64,000 bases of DNA from Diplosphaera chodatii (lineage: Eukaryota > Chlorophyta > Trebouxiophyceae > Prasiolales > Stichococcaceae), in the NCBI GenBank assembly GCA_032358165.1, contig JAALGY010000018.1, forward strand, positions 1-64,000, in the 5' to 3' direction. A program made the translations under genes and the position numbers. Below the pieces are notes generated by a model. It was not told where the DNA came from. It worked only from the letters and a program-made list of their open reading frames with translations, and did no database searches. Of the stretch, positions 18,601 through 34,393 are shown one piece after another; position 1 is the stretch's first letter, and every line of letters starts with the position of its first letter.

Positions 18601-20689
18601 AAGCTGCAGACACACAGCTCAGGTACTGAGCACATGTCCTCACAGGGTAATGCCGTCAGAGGATGCGCACCCGTGTCTTCTCCTTCTCAATCTCCCGCAC
18701 GACCATCTCAGCGAAATTACACAGCAAGTTTGCTGACTCCGCGTCAAACTTGCGCGACTCCCGGTCAATGACGCACAGCGAGCCGAGGCGATAACCCTCT
18801 GATGTGACCAGCGGCGCGCCCGCATAGAAGCGGATGTGCGGTGGACCTGTGACGAGCGGGTTGTCCCGGAACCTGCAGAGGCGGTACACAACATTCTGAA
18901 GACAACTGAAACAACGAGACACTGCAGGAATGGGGCTGTGGCCGACACCGGACGCCAGCGCGTGCCGCAGCTCTGAGCTGACATGAAGGTGCATGTAGCT
19001 GCAAGCACCTGGGGTCCTGGGTGGCATCCTCCACCACCAGCACTTCTGGGTTGACTGGGATGAGTGTCCATGCGCAGAAGGATGTGGCTCGAGATGTCTC
19101 TGTCACCTGCAAACATGAGCATGGCTGGTACCAGCTGAAGTATCAGCTTTACTGACACAAATGACATTACAGCGCAAGCAGTGTCAGCATAGTGTGCACT
19201 CTGTGCAAACATGCAGCTCACCTGCAGCCCGACCACTGACTTGAACCACTGCCGCTCCTTCTCGACCAGGCTGACCAAAGCGATTGGCACCTTGAAGATG
19301 GTGCAAACCTGCGCACCAACTCCTGGGCTGAGCAAGCAAGCAGATGGAATCTGGTGGGCCAGATATCCAGAGCTGTGGCAGTCTCGATCCAGTGTGTCAT
19401 CCTCCTTTGTGCTGAAGGAGCAGCTCACCAGGCGCGTGATGTCATCAAAGCGCGGGTCTGCGTCAGTATCAATAACTCCAAGCGAGCACAGGTGCGTAAG
19501 ACGCGCCTCCTCATCAGCCAGGATGGGCGCACCCTGGGGGTCGTTAGGGTCTGCAGCATCAATAGGACAGACGAGTCAGCAGAGGTAGAAGAACAGCTGA
19601 TCGGCACAATGTGCACAAGAAAAACCGTGAGCAGCAAATTATGTCCCCATGCAGGGTCCCACCTGGCTCCCCAGGGAACTGCCCAAAGGGAGTGAAGCCG
19701 CCGACTGGCTCTGGTCCTGGCAGCACCACAGGGTCTGCCACGGCTGGCGCGCTGGACTTACTGTCCACCTCCGCCAATGCACCGTCTGGCAGGCCGAAGG
19801 CGGCCCCTGGTTTGTTTGAATCCAGTGTCGCCGGCGGCAACTCGTGGAGGTTTTCTGAGGGGATTTGCCTACAGGCAAGGGCGCATGCGCTGTAGGTTAT
19901 GCTGACGTCAACACATTCGCCATCTGCACTGCTGGTCCCAACTAAGATCGGTCGGCACATGCTTTCAGTCTCACCTGCTGATCTCGAAGCTCTTCGTGGC
20001 AACGCCATCGCGTGTGCCACGCACACCAGAGCCTGCTGTTGGGGACCAGCTGGTGCTGCGCTGCCCTGCACTTGCATCCCCATACTGCCCTGCAAAGGCA
20101 GGTCTTTGCGAATGGCAACCTGTTGGTGCACGTGCTGTTGCGAGTGAGCAACATTTGTCCGTGGGAAGGCCAGTGTCATGCAGACTGCCCCATGCCAGCA
20201 CGAGGCAACAGGCCCACCTCCGCCAACATTCGACTGGGCAGCAATTGCATGAGCACGTCGTTGCCCACTGACGGTTGGCAGGCCCGCGACCTTGTCTGCC
20301 TTGTCTGCATTGGGCCTTGCTCGCGGCATCCTCCGCTCGCCATCAAGCGGCATGATGACGTCCTGCGCCTCTCCCTTGGCAGGGGCCTGCACAGGCACGG
20401 CACCTGCTGCTGGAGCTGCGGCTGAGGCTGCTGGCTGCTGGACCCCGTGATCAGTGCCCGTGAGCCCGTTCGCTGGCTTTGCGGCAGGTGCAGCTGTGAG
20501 GGGGCCGTCTTCGGCTGTGCTGGCTGACTGTTTGTGCCCTGGGAGCACATCTGCGCCCTGCTGCACAGCTGCTGGCCGTGCTGCGGCACCAGGCGCGCTG
20601 TCGTCCTTGGTGGCGCTGGCATTTCCGCAGCAGCCACCCTTCGCCTGCGGGCAAGCCAAGATGCCTGTGAATGCTCCCCTGATTATCTG
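15666..20689 (-). CDS. GAF-PAS protein kinase (tyrosine-kinase-like)
   Basis: A multi-exon gene; 5' start unresolved. From the N-terminus: a short IIRGAFTGILACPQ segment; a long Ala/Pro-rich linker; a GAF domain beginning ADEEARLTHLCSLGVID, DPRFDDITRL, VPIALVSLVEKERQWFKS, TSFCAWTLI, DNPLVTGPPHIRFYAGAPL, LGSLCVIDRESRKF; a coiled segment with a PAS domain (AMDAFNEAIMLVDMDLERW); and a C-terminal kinase. Kinase motifs: glycine loop LGKGSYGRVYRAMWNG, VAVKV lysine, LHGDLTAGNILL catalytic loop (HGD replaces HRD), IADFGLSRV, MPPELL, DTYAFGVLLWEMYTGQRPW, and RPTFPQILDIL before the stop at 15,666. Known family: expanded green-algal sensors of the MAP3K/CTR1-like group. The ligand of the GAF domain is unknown. 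The first coding exon probably lies between 20,690 and 21,300. Confidence 0.85.
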
Positions 20690-21535
20690 CCGCACATGGC
20701 AGCGGAAGTAAGGAACTGTGGCAAGGATGCAGTGAGACTCATTAAGCGGTGGTTATGGACGAAATCATGTACGTTGTCTCATGCCGGAGCGAGCAGCACT
20801 GCTTGTGTGCCAACAGCAAAAACTGTGAGCAGCAGATGGGCGAGTATTGGCTTCCGGTGACCTTGCTGACAACGCAATATCGCGGCGAACAAGGCGGTAT
20901 AGCACAAGTGCTCATGGACTGTTGATGATCGACACATGGCGTATGCGCTGCAGGCCTTTGTAGTGTGTACACACTTACGACCTGCTAGCTCGCTGGAGTC
21001 CCCTTTTGCAGCGCGCACCCCTTCGACTGGGTGCAGATGCGTAGGCACTGCAGGACTGAGTGGTGCCCACCTCCTTGGAAGACGCGGAGCCCATCGCCCA
21101 GGGGCCGGAGCGTACTCCCACAACCTTCCGAAATCTACGGATTGCCCGCCATGCTCGGCTGACTCCGTGCTAGGGTGTCGACGCCGCACCAGCAGGCCGA
21201 CAGGAACGTATCACAGTATCACGTCCAGGCGCAATCCGCACATGCAGGGTGCCGATCAACGCTGCGGCAGGCTGTGGGGCCGTGCCAAGGGTGGCACACT
21301 GGCAAGCGAGTCTTTCGAGAGCCTCGACTGAGCGCATCTTACTGTTCGCCCATTATTGTCAGCCCATCTTCCGCGGGTACCCAGTGGCTAGTGTCCACCT
21401 CCTCCGTGCACATCTGGTCTGTTGTTCCAGTGAACATCGCTTGGTCAACAACAGGAACAGCTGCACTCCGAGTGTTGCTCGCTGACAGAGTCAGCGGCCG
21501 TGCCAATGCTGACCTGATTGTAAACAGGACCTAAA
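20690..21535. other. Upstream region of the kinase gene
   Basis: Probably holds the kinase promoter and unlocated first exon(s). The candidate start at 20,687-20,689 (ATGTGCGGCAG) runs into a stop when read straight through, so the kinase coding frame needs an exon further upstream. No separate gene is convincing. Confidence 0.4.
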
Positions 21536-21900
21536 GCTACGCCGGGAGCCAGCGACGCCGTTCTCCAAGCCAGCGGTCCAGCAGAAGGTTGTCGACTGCT
21601 GCGAGCACACAAATCAGTATGGCGGAGGTGGAGAGCGCCGCTGGGTAAGGGTCATTGCATGATAAGCACCGCACCGGCGGGGTGCGCTGTGTATGATAGA
21701 CCACCACAGAACAACGCGACAGCTGCAGTCACGTTGATCCCAATCCACAGCACGCTCCTGTTCGGATGCACAGTGCGGTTGAATGCCATGACCCACACGG
21801 AAAGTGCAGTGTGCCAGAGCGCGCCACACCCCAACATTGCATTCATAATATGACATGTGTAGTCAAATACAGCATGCACACTTGGTGCTGTATCAACGCC
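21536..21900 (-). CDS. Possible small multi-helix membrane protein, unrecognised
   Basis: Two hydrophobic minus-strand segments may be exons of one gene: one at about 21,879-21,652 with MLGCGALWHTALSVWVMAF, RSVLWIGINVTAAVALF and GGLSYTAHPAGAVLIM, and one at about 21,633-21,536 with LSTSAILICVLAAVDNLLL followed by a basic tail (RWLGERRRW) and a stop. The frames differ by one and the gap is too short for a normal intron, so the junction is not solved. I do not recognise a family. It may instead be the 3' part of a longer gene whose 5' part I could not find between here and the V-ATPase gene. Confidence 0.3.
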
Positions 21901-22105
21901 TGTGTGGCGTCAAAGTGTTCTGTCGCCTTCGCTCCTGCTGCAGAAGCACCTCAAGCGTGCTGGACACACCCGCATGACCATGTACAGCGTTGCTTTCTAG
22001 ACTGTGCACATATGGAGCATGTCACACGCAAGGATCGTGCCTGCTGTCAAGCAGGCCGCATTCCAGCGGACTGTGCAACTCACCGTGTCCGTGTCGTGCA
22101 CGCAG

Positions 22106-25682
<3,577 letters not shown>

Positions 25683-26475
25683 AGTACAACACGCTGGACT
25701 ACTTAGCCTTTATAGCTGCCCCGCAAAGGCAGATGTCGCCATGCTGTTGCCTCGACGTCCTAGTCGTGCACGATGGCTGCTGCGCTCAAAGGCTGTTGCT
25801 CATCATGGGAAGAACGTGCGACTGCAATTGCCTGCAATGGTGCTAAATGTATGCGAGGGGCTGAGAGCGGTAGTGCAATACAGTCTCCCATGGCAGAGCC
25901 TTGAGCTCTTATTCTAGTGCTGTAACAGTAGGTCCATCATGCCGTTGTGCACGTCAGCTGACATCGGTGCAGCAGTGTCTCTGCATGCGAGCTTATCAGG
26001 GCAGCCCTCTACGCAGCGCGAGTACGTACCCACAAGCAGCTTCTTGATGCTTGCACAGTGGCTGCTTGCTCGATGCCACCAGCAGAGGTACCCCTGCCAT
26101 CCTGTTTTTACCATCACTGTTGGGAATAGACATATACAGCAGCCTCATCACTTTCCAACCAGAGTTACCGCCACCGCTGCCACCGCCGCCACAGGACTGC
26201 CCCAACATCAGCAGAGCATGCACCGTCAGTACTGAGTTTGTGAACTTCCCACCCGATGTTTGCTGCCTAACGACACAGCGGACTGCTCTTCAACCAGAAA
26301 GTGGGTGCAAGCAGTACAAGCACAGAGCAAACCCTGTGGAGAAGTTAGTAATCCGCCAACTGACAACCGCTCCACAATCGGCTTGAGCCTCAGGCCGCAG
26401 CGACCCTCTCCGGGTGTAGACGGCGACCTCAATCCGGCACATGGAGTTGTACTGAGGCATGCAGAGCTGTTACAC
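25683..26475. other. Intergenic between V-ATPase A and GT92 gene
   Basis: About 790 bp between two plus-strand genes, holding the V-ATPase 3' untranslated region and the promoter of the next gene. Open frames here show no domain. No repeat of the left-hand families is present. Confidence 0.5.
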
Positions 26476-28795
26476 ATGAGGGTCGACCACCAAACGGTTC
26501 GCACTGCTGCCGTGCTGCTAACCTGCGTCTGCTTCTTGGCCCTCACGGGCAATTTGGCGTCGGTGAGCAACTCGCAAGGCTGTCGCGTCACCATACCCAT
26601 CGTCAACAATTGGGTAAGCAGGACAGCATCGCGCCCCCGGTTCGAGCAGCTCCCGTCCTTCTCTGTTGATCCTAGCCATTGCACATGCAGTGTCTGTATC
26701 ACGGTGTCCAACTGCTTCCGAGCATGCTCACTGGCCCTTCGCATTGTCCATCTGCAACGGAGTAGAGGCCTGTGCATCGCTGCACGACGTGCTGCCGACC
26801 ATGTGTCCATGCATCTCTGCCACAGACGCAGCAGCGGCGGGTGGCACAGCACTCATGGGACAAGCGCGGCCGGGACATGCTGGCCATGTGCCTGATCATA
26901 GCGGTACGTGGTGCAAAGCCTGCTCGGCGTCATGTCCTTCTTGACCCGACGCATTGAGCATCTACTGCAACGTCGGTATGAGTTGCCGCATGATGCTCAA
27001 TACGTGTTGCATTTTTGTGCCGCAGAACCAACACAAGGATGTTCGCGAATGGGTTGGCCACCATCATGCAATCGGTCAGTGCACCCGCGATGTCCCAGAT
27101 GTGGCTGTTGTCCGACGGTTATGTGCAGACACAGGACACTCGCGTTGACAGGCCTTGACCAGCTTCCGACTGCACCTCAGGTGCCAACACGATCTACCTG
27201 CACGACCATCGCAGCGAGCCGCCGCTGCGGGAGCTGCTGACAGACTACATTGATGCGGGCATTGTACGGTACACTTGGTGGAACCGCAGTTGGGACAACT
27301 GGAACTACACGCAGGACGAGAACCCACAGATGGTATGGCGCAGTGTTGTGTATGTCGCAGACGCCATGCAGCATATGATTCATCTGGAACTGCATGGAAG
27401 TTGCATTTGGATGACATGTGCGTGGCGGTGCAGGACGTCTATGCGACGTGCATGCGGAAGTATAGGGACCGCCACCAGTTCATTGGATTCCTAGATTCAG
27501 ACGAGGTGGGGTTACTGCAGCATCTGCAGGGGCTGCTGGAAAAGTAGTTTGACAGCATGAACTTGCAGATAGTCTGGTGTTGTATGCCGTCGCTCACTGT
27601 GCCGTTAGGTGTTTCCCTGACTTTGGCACATGACTGTGCTTGTGCAGTTTCTGGTTTTGCAAGACAAGAGCATACCCAGCGTGCCGCACCTGCTGCGGGG
27701 CATGCTGGCGCAGCGCGACTTCGGCGGGCTGGCGGTGCACTGGCGAGTGTTTGGCTCATCGGGGCATGTCGACCCGCCACAGCAGGGCGTGCTGCAGGTG
27801 ATCATGCAACGCTGTGCAGCAGGGCCTGTGATACACAGTGCTCAAATGGGCACTCCTGCAGGCAGAGGACCCTGCGGCAGGTTGCCGCGGTGCATAGCTT
27901 GCTGAGGCATGCTGTCTGCAACCTTGGCAACAGCAGACGGCTCCCAGCACTATAAATTTGCTGAATGTGCATGTCCTGCATGCCAGTTCACCTGGTTGTC
28001 TGCATGCAGGCGTTCACGCACTGTTCCTACCTACAGTGGGGCACAAACAATTTGCTCAAGACGCTGGTCAACACCGACTATGCCCTCCGGCCTGTGGCGT
28101 GAGATTCTATGCTAGTTGCTTGGCATGTGCAGATGTGCCTCAAGTATTGCATAGCAGGGGCGACCCTGTAATATATTATATATATATATATATATCTGCT
28201 GATACCATGGCTGTGAAGCCCTGCGCTCCCTGCCATGCAGGCATATATGGGAGCTCAACACCGACAGGGTTGACCTAGTGAAGGAGAACTGGCAAGTGGT
28301 CAATGCGTCCAAGTGCCCGCCAACCGTCCAGGTGCATCGACAGTCCTGTAGCTGCCTTCATCTTATCTGTGATTCAGAACTGCACCCGTCTGCAGCAGCT
28401 ACCTGTGCCTGTTCGCATCTGCCATGCCGCAGACCGGCTGTCCTATGCCAACGTGTGCTCTCGTGTGCAACCTTCACGTGATCTGACGCAGGACAAAATA
28501 GCAATCCATCATTATATGGTCAAGAGCAAATCGGTGTGTGACAATGCCGCACCTTGTTCCAGCTGTCATGTTGCCAGTACGCATGCATCATGGTGCCATG
28601 CCGCACTGCTGGCAGTGCCCCGCCATGGCACGGCCTTTCCCCAGCGGAGTCCTCGTTGTTCAGGAGTTCAACCAGAAGATGGCACGCGGAGGTGGCTCGG
28701 GCAGGCACAGAAAAGCAGGGTGGCTGAGGAAGGTGGACAAAGCCTGCAACGAGACGTGCCTGGCAGCAGTCGATCTTGGACCCTACATAAGGTAG
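26476..28795 (+). CDS. GT92 (DUF23)-type glycosyltransferase, copy a
   Basis: The start at 26,476 gives a short cytosolic head and a hydrophobic anchor (AAVLLTCVCFLALTGNLASV), as in a type II Golgi protein. Later exons read MLAMCLIIA, NQHKDVREWVGHHHAIGA, TIYLHDHRSEPPLRELL, RYTWWNRSWDNWNYTQDENP, RKYRDRHQFIGFLDSDEF (DSD as the metal-binding DxD), GLAVHWRVFGSSGHVDPPQQ (20 residues), LQWGTNNLLKTLVNTDYA, IAIHHYMVKSK, and a final exon with EFNQKMARGGGSGRH and GPYIR before the stop at 28,793-28,795. Order and motifs match GT92 (family knowledge: galactosyl transfer to glycans in animals and plants). Exons 26,476-26,613, 26,826-26,903 and 27,026-27,074 are clear; the exon near 26,690 is not solved. 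Substrate is unknown. A (TA)n run lies in a late intron. Confidence 0.85.
28170..28196. repeat. (TA)n microsatellite in an intron
   Basis: About 27 bp of ATATATTATATATATATATA-type sequence inside an intron of the GT92 gene. Confidence 0.9.
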
Positions 28796-29421
28796 CTAGC
28801 TGTGGCGGCTAGGTATGCGGCTGCCTGCAGGGAACGCAACTTGCAGCATTGCTGGCCCTTCGTGCTCCTAGACTATCATGGTTTGACGGGGGCTCTTATA
28901 GGCGCTCTTTTCCTAGAGCTAGTAGCTGACCGGTGGGTGTGAGCTTGAGCCCATAACCAGACGCAGCAGCATCTGCAGGATTGTTGTGCACTTGTTGGAA
29001 TGCACTGATGACTACATGTGAGATTTGACATCGTGACGTTGAACTGGAGTGGCTCTCTGAAGTGAGTGCGGTAATCATCCAGCGCAGCTGTAAGCGCCAG
29101 CAATGTGACGGAAATAACTATGATGCTCAGCTGCCAGACCGATTAATTTTGAGCACAGCCGATGCGGACAGCACAGTGCTGTGTACGAACAAGTGCTCGC
29201 CAAATTGCATGCTTGGATGCATAAACATAGCTGGCAGTTCGTGTTGCACAATGCACTCAAGATGCTGCTGCACATGGGTGTCGAGCGTCTGAGCACAGCA
29301 CCAACTTGCTGTACAACATGCACACACATCCTGAATCAACATCTTTCAGAAGTTTCGACTCGCACCCTCTGTCAGTCCCCAGTACTGCTGGCAATCTACA
29401 ACAATTTCTGCCATGGCTGCT
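28796..29421. other. Intergenic between convergent GT92 and MFS genes
   Basis: About 625 bp between two genes whose 3' ends face each other. Two or more 3' untranslated regions are expected; nothing else is recognised. Confidence 0.5.
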
Positions 29422-32400
29422 TCAGCAGGGGGACCGAAGCGGCACCAGCTGCAGGCCGCCATCAGAACGCATCTCCGCTTTTGCATCCTGCGATACTCTG
29501 CTGTGCTGGCTGCTGGCCGTCTTTGACCTGCCACCTGCCTCTTCAGCCCCAGGGCTGGCGCTGCTGCTGCCCTCGCGTCTCAGCAGCAGTGTGGAGTCAG
29601 GTGATATCAACGGCAGCACCACGCATGCAAATGCGGCGCCCAGCGCCATGACAGCCGCCAACACTAGCGTTGCTGATGTGTAGTTGCCGCTGCTGTGCTT
29701 CAGCGCCCCAACCAAAAATGGCCCCGCCAGACCTGAATTCCCCAGCAAGCTCACCATGTTACTCACCGATCACGCCGAGCATCATGCAATTTCGCGTTGG
29801 CAGCGGCAGGAAGCGAGTACAGCCTGGAAGACCCACCGCCGATCAGCGCGCCAAAGGCATTGACGACGGCCCAGCCTGATGCGGCAGCGGGACCACTGAG
29901 GTAGCTGCTTGGGTACGCGGACAGTATGCCGCCAGGGGCCCATGCCAGCACTGCAGACCACACCACAATGTTGCCTTTGGTGTGCCGCAGTGCACATCAT
30001 ACTTGGGCCACACGGTGCCTCTGCTGGCGTCACACCTGTATTGGTCCCGCATATGCGGTGCGAATGAGCCATGGCATGCACACGAAATACAGGGCGAGCA
30101 AATGGTGCAGGCCAAGAAACCCAGTCAAGAGAAAGTGGAGCGGGGCACCTGTGACCATCAGCGCCGCAAATGCCAGCCCTGCATGGGAGCCCATGAAGGC
30201 CGCGAGCGCACACATCGCCAGCGAGGACAGCACCAGCGGCACCACGACATGCCAACGCCGCTCAGCTGCAGCACATGCAGGAAGCTGGGACTCGGGACGC
30301 CTTCTAGCAAGCAGCCTGTGGCCTGGTGTGACTGGAGCATGCTGACCACAGCAGTCCCAGTGGCTGTGCCCACTTGCCCGTGAGTATGCGTGGTATGCGT
30401 GTTTGCAACAGCGTGACCATTTTGAAAGTACTGACAATGAGGCACCTGACCGCTTGGAGTGCCAGGCGTTGCCCACTGTCGAGAAGGCCGCGACCGCGAA
30501 CGGCAGCGCTGTCAGCAATGCAACCAGCACCTGCAGGGTTTCAACTCTGCACTCGGCCGACCACTTCCTCCAGACTGGTCATCCGCTGGCGCCCTCAGGC
30601 ACAGTGCAGGCAAAGGTGCATGCCAGGATCAGGCGCCTGTATGCTTTCATGGGCGCCTGTATTCTTTCATGCTCACAATACACAACAGCGGCACCTCGCT
30701 CGGGCCCTCGCCCTCGCCGCCAAACTCGTCAAAGTCGCCATGACTGCGGTGTGCCTCGTGCTCTCCGTCGCCACCACCCTGGGCATACCAGTTTGGGTTG
30801 TGGTGGCACATGTGCAGGCTCCGGGTATCCCGCATTGCAACTGGCGGGATGTGGGAATCAGGTACAGCATGCTGATGTTCACATGTGAATCCAGCTCAGT
30901 GGCAGGGAGGCTCATTGCACCTTGGCTGCCTGTGCGCGCTCAGCTTGCAACCCCAAAATGTTGTAGATGATGAGCGGTGTAAAGTACTGCAGTGCACAAC
31001 GACTCGGGTGATAGACAGCCAACATCACAGCTTGCAGACTGCAGTGCCGAGAGAGGGTCTGGTTCATGAGGCTGACAGCGAAGGACAGGCCAGAGGAGTG
31101 CCGACACACCCACCAGCAATGCGTATCTGCAATGGCACGGGGGAACAAGCGTGATAGTGTGACCACCAGCTCCAATGTACACTAGGCCAGTGATGTGCAA
31201 CATGCAGCAGACCATGTATGCATCGCTCAGCCTGCGCACTTGGTCGTGGAGATGCAGCAGTCGAGAGACGCCAGCGCCCACGTCTTCCAGTGCAGGATGC
31301 CCTCCCACTCGACCTCTGCCAAGCTCCCGCCCATCGCCTGGAGGCAGCAAAGGACATCAGGGACTCAGCATCCCATGGCCATCGGCGCCCGGGTCGGTGC
31401 GCAGCAGATCACCTTGCAAGCAGTGCATAAACAGTACTGGCATCCACACGGCCTGTCATGTGCAGCTCGGGCTGCCACCAAGCCTTTGTACTGCAAGATA
31501 AAGAACACACTTCAAAGCGCTGGTAGCATGTCTCACCTTGTGGGCTTCATTGCGCTGCGTCAGCCAGGTGCGCTCCTCGGGGCGCAGGAACCTTGCCGTC
31601 GCCGGCGCCTCTGCAAGTGAGTAGCGCAGCCACAGGCCAAACGCTATCGTCGGCAGACCTTCCGCCAAGAAAAGCCACTGCCAGCCGTCCTGCAAGACAT
31701 ACAATGCAGGACCTGGTGAAGACCCGTCAATCCCTGCACAGGAGTGGTACACGGGATACCCATGCACGTCGCAACATGCAAGGAGCTGGAACGGCACTCA
31801 AAAGCTTCACGAGTGTGCAACTGAGGGCGCACCAGGCCCAGGATGCCATCCATTGCCAGCAATGCTGCAGCCAGGGGTGCGCCAAACACCTGCGGAAGCA
31901 CAACAGGAGTTGGCTGCAAATGCTTGGCGGCCGTGTGCTGCACCTGCAGCGGGCGCAGCCGAGCTACGATCAGCAGCTGGCGTCATACGCCGTGAGCAGC
32001 AGTGAACGAGACGTAGACTCCACAGGTTGCTAAGGACACCTGACTGATGACGCTGCCTGCCTGGCATATTGCATAGGCAACTGCCACCTGCGTCAAAGCG
32101 TTGTGGCATCAGTACGCAATAGTCAGGGGACACGCACAGGCTCATTGCGCTTCCAGTGACGCGCAGCTCGTGTTTGACAGCTTCGACAAGCATGACACCT
32201 TTCGTCATCAAAGTCGCAACCTCTACAGCATTGCAACAAACCTCTGAGGTTGTATAAAACTGCGTGAGCATCCACCAGAGGCCTGGGAATGTTCCCGCCT
32301 CCATCAGGCCAAGCAGCAGGCGCAGCACGTAAAACCTGCAACACCCGACCAAGGCTCAGCGCACGCCGGACAGCATGCGACTTCCAACGCTGTGCACTGC

Positions 32401-34393
32401 TGACCGTCCATGCCTGCGCCTCCCTTGCCTCATGGCTCGAGGTCACGGCAGATGTGACCATATGATGCAGAGCTGGATACTGGGGATAAGGCAGTTGAGC
32501 TGTTGAATGTTGAACTCGTGTCATACAAACCACTCACATGGTTGCTGATGACAGTCCGGCGAAGCATGTGGCGACAATGCCCCAGAGAGTCACTATGAGT
32601 CCAAGCCACAGCGCCCCGCCCACACGCACCAGAGCCATGTTGCTGGGCACCTGCGGCCAGGCAGCACAGCCTCTGACAGTCAGCGGAAGCTGGTTGCATC
32701 CAGCTTCCACAAGGTTTGACAAACCAGGTGTGCGTGTGTGTGGTGGTTGTTCACCTGCGCGAGTGCGTACGTGATGAAGAAAATGGATGAGCCCTGCAGG
32801 GAACAGCGCACATGAACTGTGACGTGTCAAGGCATGTCTTATGCTGCATGTGCCTTTGATGCATGCTTTCGGATCTGCAGCGCACCAGACCGTACACATA
32901 CTCCGAGAAACCCAAGTCTCTGTTGAGCTGCAGTGCTGCAAATGCCAAATTTGTGCGGTCCTGCATTCACCACAGCAGCGAGTCCCTATCAGATGCGCCT
33001 CAACCTCGTTCGTGTGCCTACAGCCTGCTCCTGATGAGCACATGACACAGCATGTCATTCAGTCAGACAACGCACAGATTGCGCAACACACCAGATAGCA
33101 CAGCATTGTCAGCATGAGGAAGCGCGACAGCAGGTGGCGGTTGACCTTCCGCATCACATCCTCCTCGCAGATCTTGTATCCGCCTGTTGCAGGGGCACAA
33201 TAGTGAAACTGCTGCACACTCTCCTGGCATTGCAGACGACAGTCGTACGACAGCCAAATGCCGCACAGATGGCCAGCTGTCTTGTCTTTCTGCTTTCTTC
33301 CCCTGCACTGGGTCAAACCGCTTGATCGAGCACCAACCTGGCAGGCGGCCATCTGCATCTGGCGACAGGTGGACATCCTGCCGCTCCCGGTATTGCAGTA
33401 GGCTGAGGATGGTCTCTGGCAGCATCCGGCGCGCCTGCAAAGGGAGCGCCCCAAGCCCAGCCAGCAGAAGCTGCATGGCGCAGCATGGCATGTCAGGTCG
33501 CCACAAAGGCGAGCAAGGCGGTCGACAAAGAGTCTGTATGATGCAGCATGCCACTCTGTGCAACGCGGCTGAGCCACAGGTCAGTCGCCCACCTGTTGGC
33601 CCTTGGAACTGCGTGGCTGAACTGATGGCTGATCTGCCTGCGTGTCCCGCAGCATGCCATGAATCTCCCAGTATGGGTTGGCCATGGTGGCGGCGCTGCA
33701 GTCCGGGGGCCGCCCCGCTGCTGGGCTGTCCAACGACACGGAATCGCCATCGCTGGCACCCTGGGCATGATCCTGCAAAGTGCTTCCCAGGTGCGTCACG
33801 CTGCTGTTGTTCATGAGTCCTGGCTCTCCTGAGTCAGTGTCACGCTGTGGCAGCAGCGTGTGCGCCTCGCTGACATCTGCGTCATCCTCAGCTGCTGGAT
33901 GGGCTGCTGGCTGTGCTGCCACACTGTGCACCGTGCCGCCGGTGTTAAGAGCGGGCTCTCCCGAGTCAGTGTCACCCTGTGGCAGGAGCGCATGCGCCTC
34001 ACCGACGTCTGCACCATCATCAGCTGGTGGATGGGCTGCCGACTGCGCCGCCAGACTGTGTGCCATGCTGCCTGTGTCCAGAGCGGCTGGCGCCCCTGTG
34101 TACGCATGACGCTGTGGCAGGAGTGCATGCGCTTTGCTGACATCTGCATCATGGTCTGCAAGTGGCTGGGCCGCCGATTGTGCCGCTGCCAAAGTGGCAG
34201 CATGCGGCTGAGCTTGTGACCACCCTACAGGAGGGTCTCGAGTTGCTGCCGTACTGTCTGGTACAGCTGCAGCACCACGTGCTGCGGCAGGCAGGGGATT
34301 TATGAAGATATCCTGCGCCTGCGCCTCACTGGTGCTGCTGCCGACAGCTGTAGTGGTTTCATTCTGGGCTGAGGAGTCCTCTGCTGGGTTCAT
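29422..34393 (-). CDS. MFS transporter of the anion:cation symporter (ACS) type with repeat-built N-terminus
   Basis: The first exon (34,393-33,590) encodes a ~265-residue hydrophilic acidic N-terminus containing three imperfect ~43-residue repeats (see the repeat entry). The transporter core follows in many exons: VMRKVNRHLLSRFLMLTMLC, DRTNLAFAALQLNRDLGFSE (the family signature after helix 1), GSSIFFITYALAQ, VPSNMALVRVGGALWLGL, FYVLRLLLGLMEAGTFPGLW, VFGAPLAAALLAMDG, GWQWLFLAEGLPTIAFGLWL, then a loop ending in RFLRPEERTWLTQRNEAHK and the six C-terminal helices, with GNSGLAGPFLVGALKHSSGN near the end. ACS members carry organic anions, nicotinate, allantoate or phosphate with protons or sodium; the substrate cannot be inferred. 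The ATG at 34,393 is the first in frame. It is divergent from the aldo-keto reductase gene. Confidence 0.82.
33830..34190 (-). repeat. Three ~129-bp coding repeats in the MFS N-terminus
   Basis: Units of about 43 codons, each with the pattern AAQxAAHPxAxDxADVxEAHxLLPQxxxxSGxP. Two units contain EAHALL and EAHTLL, which fit the acidic di-leucine sorting signal [DE]xxxL[LI]; the N-terminal unit has KAHALL and lacks the acidic residue. Confidence 0.85.

Noticed and set aside
20176..20655. Alternative minus-strand frames rich in Gln/Pro/Arg within the kinase N-terminal linker
   Set aside because: The Ala/Pro-rich frame joins in phase to the GAF exons; the others are shadows of GC-rich codons.
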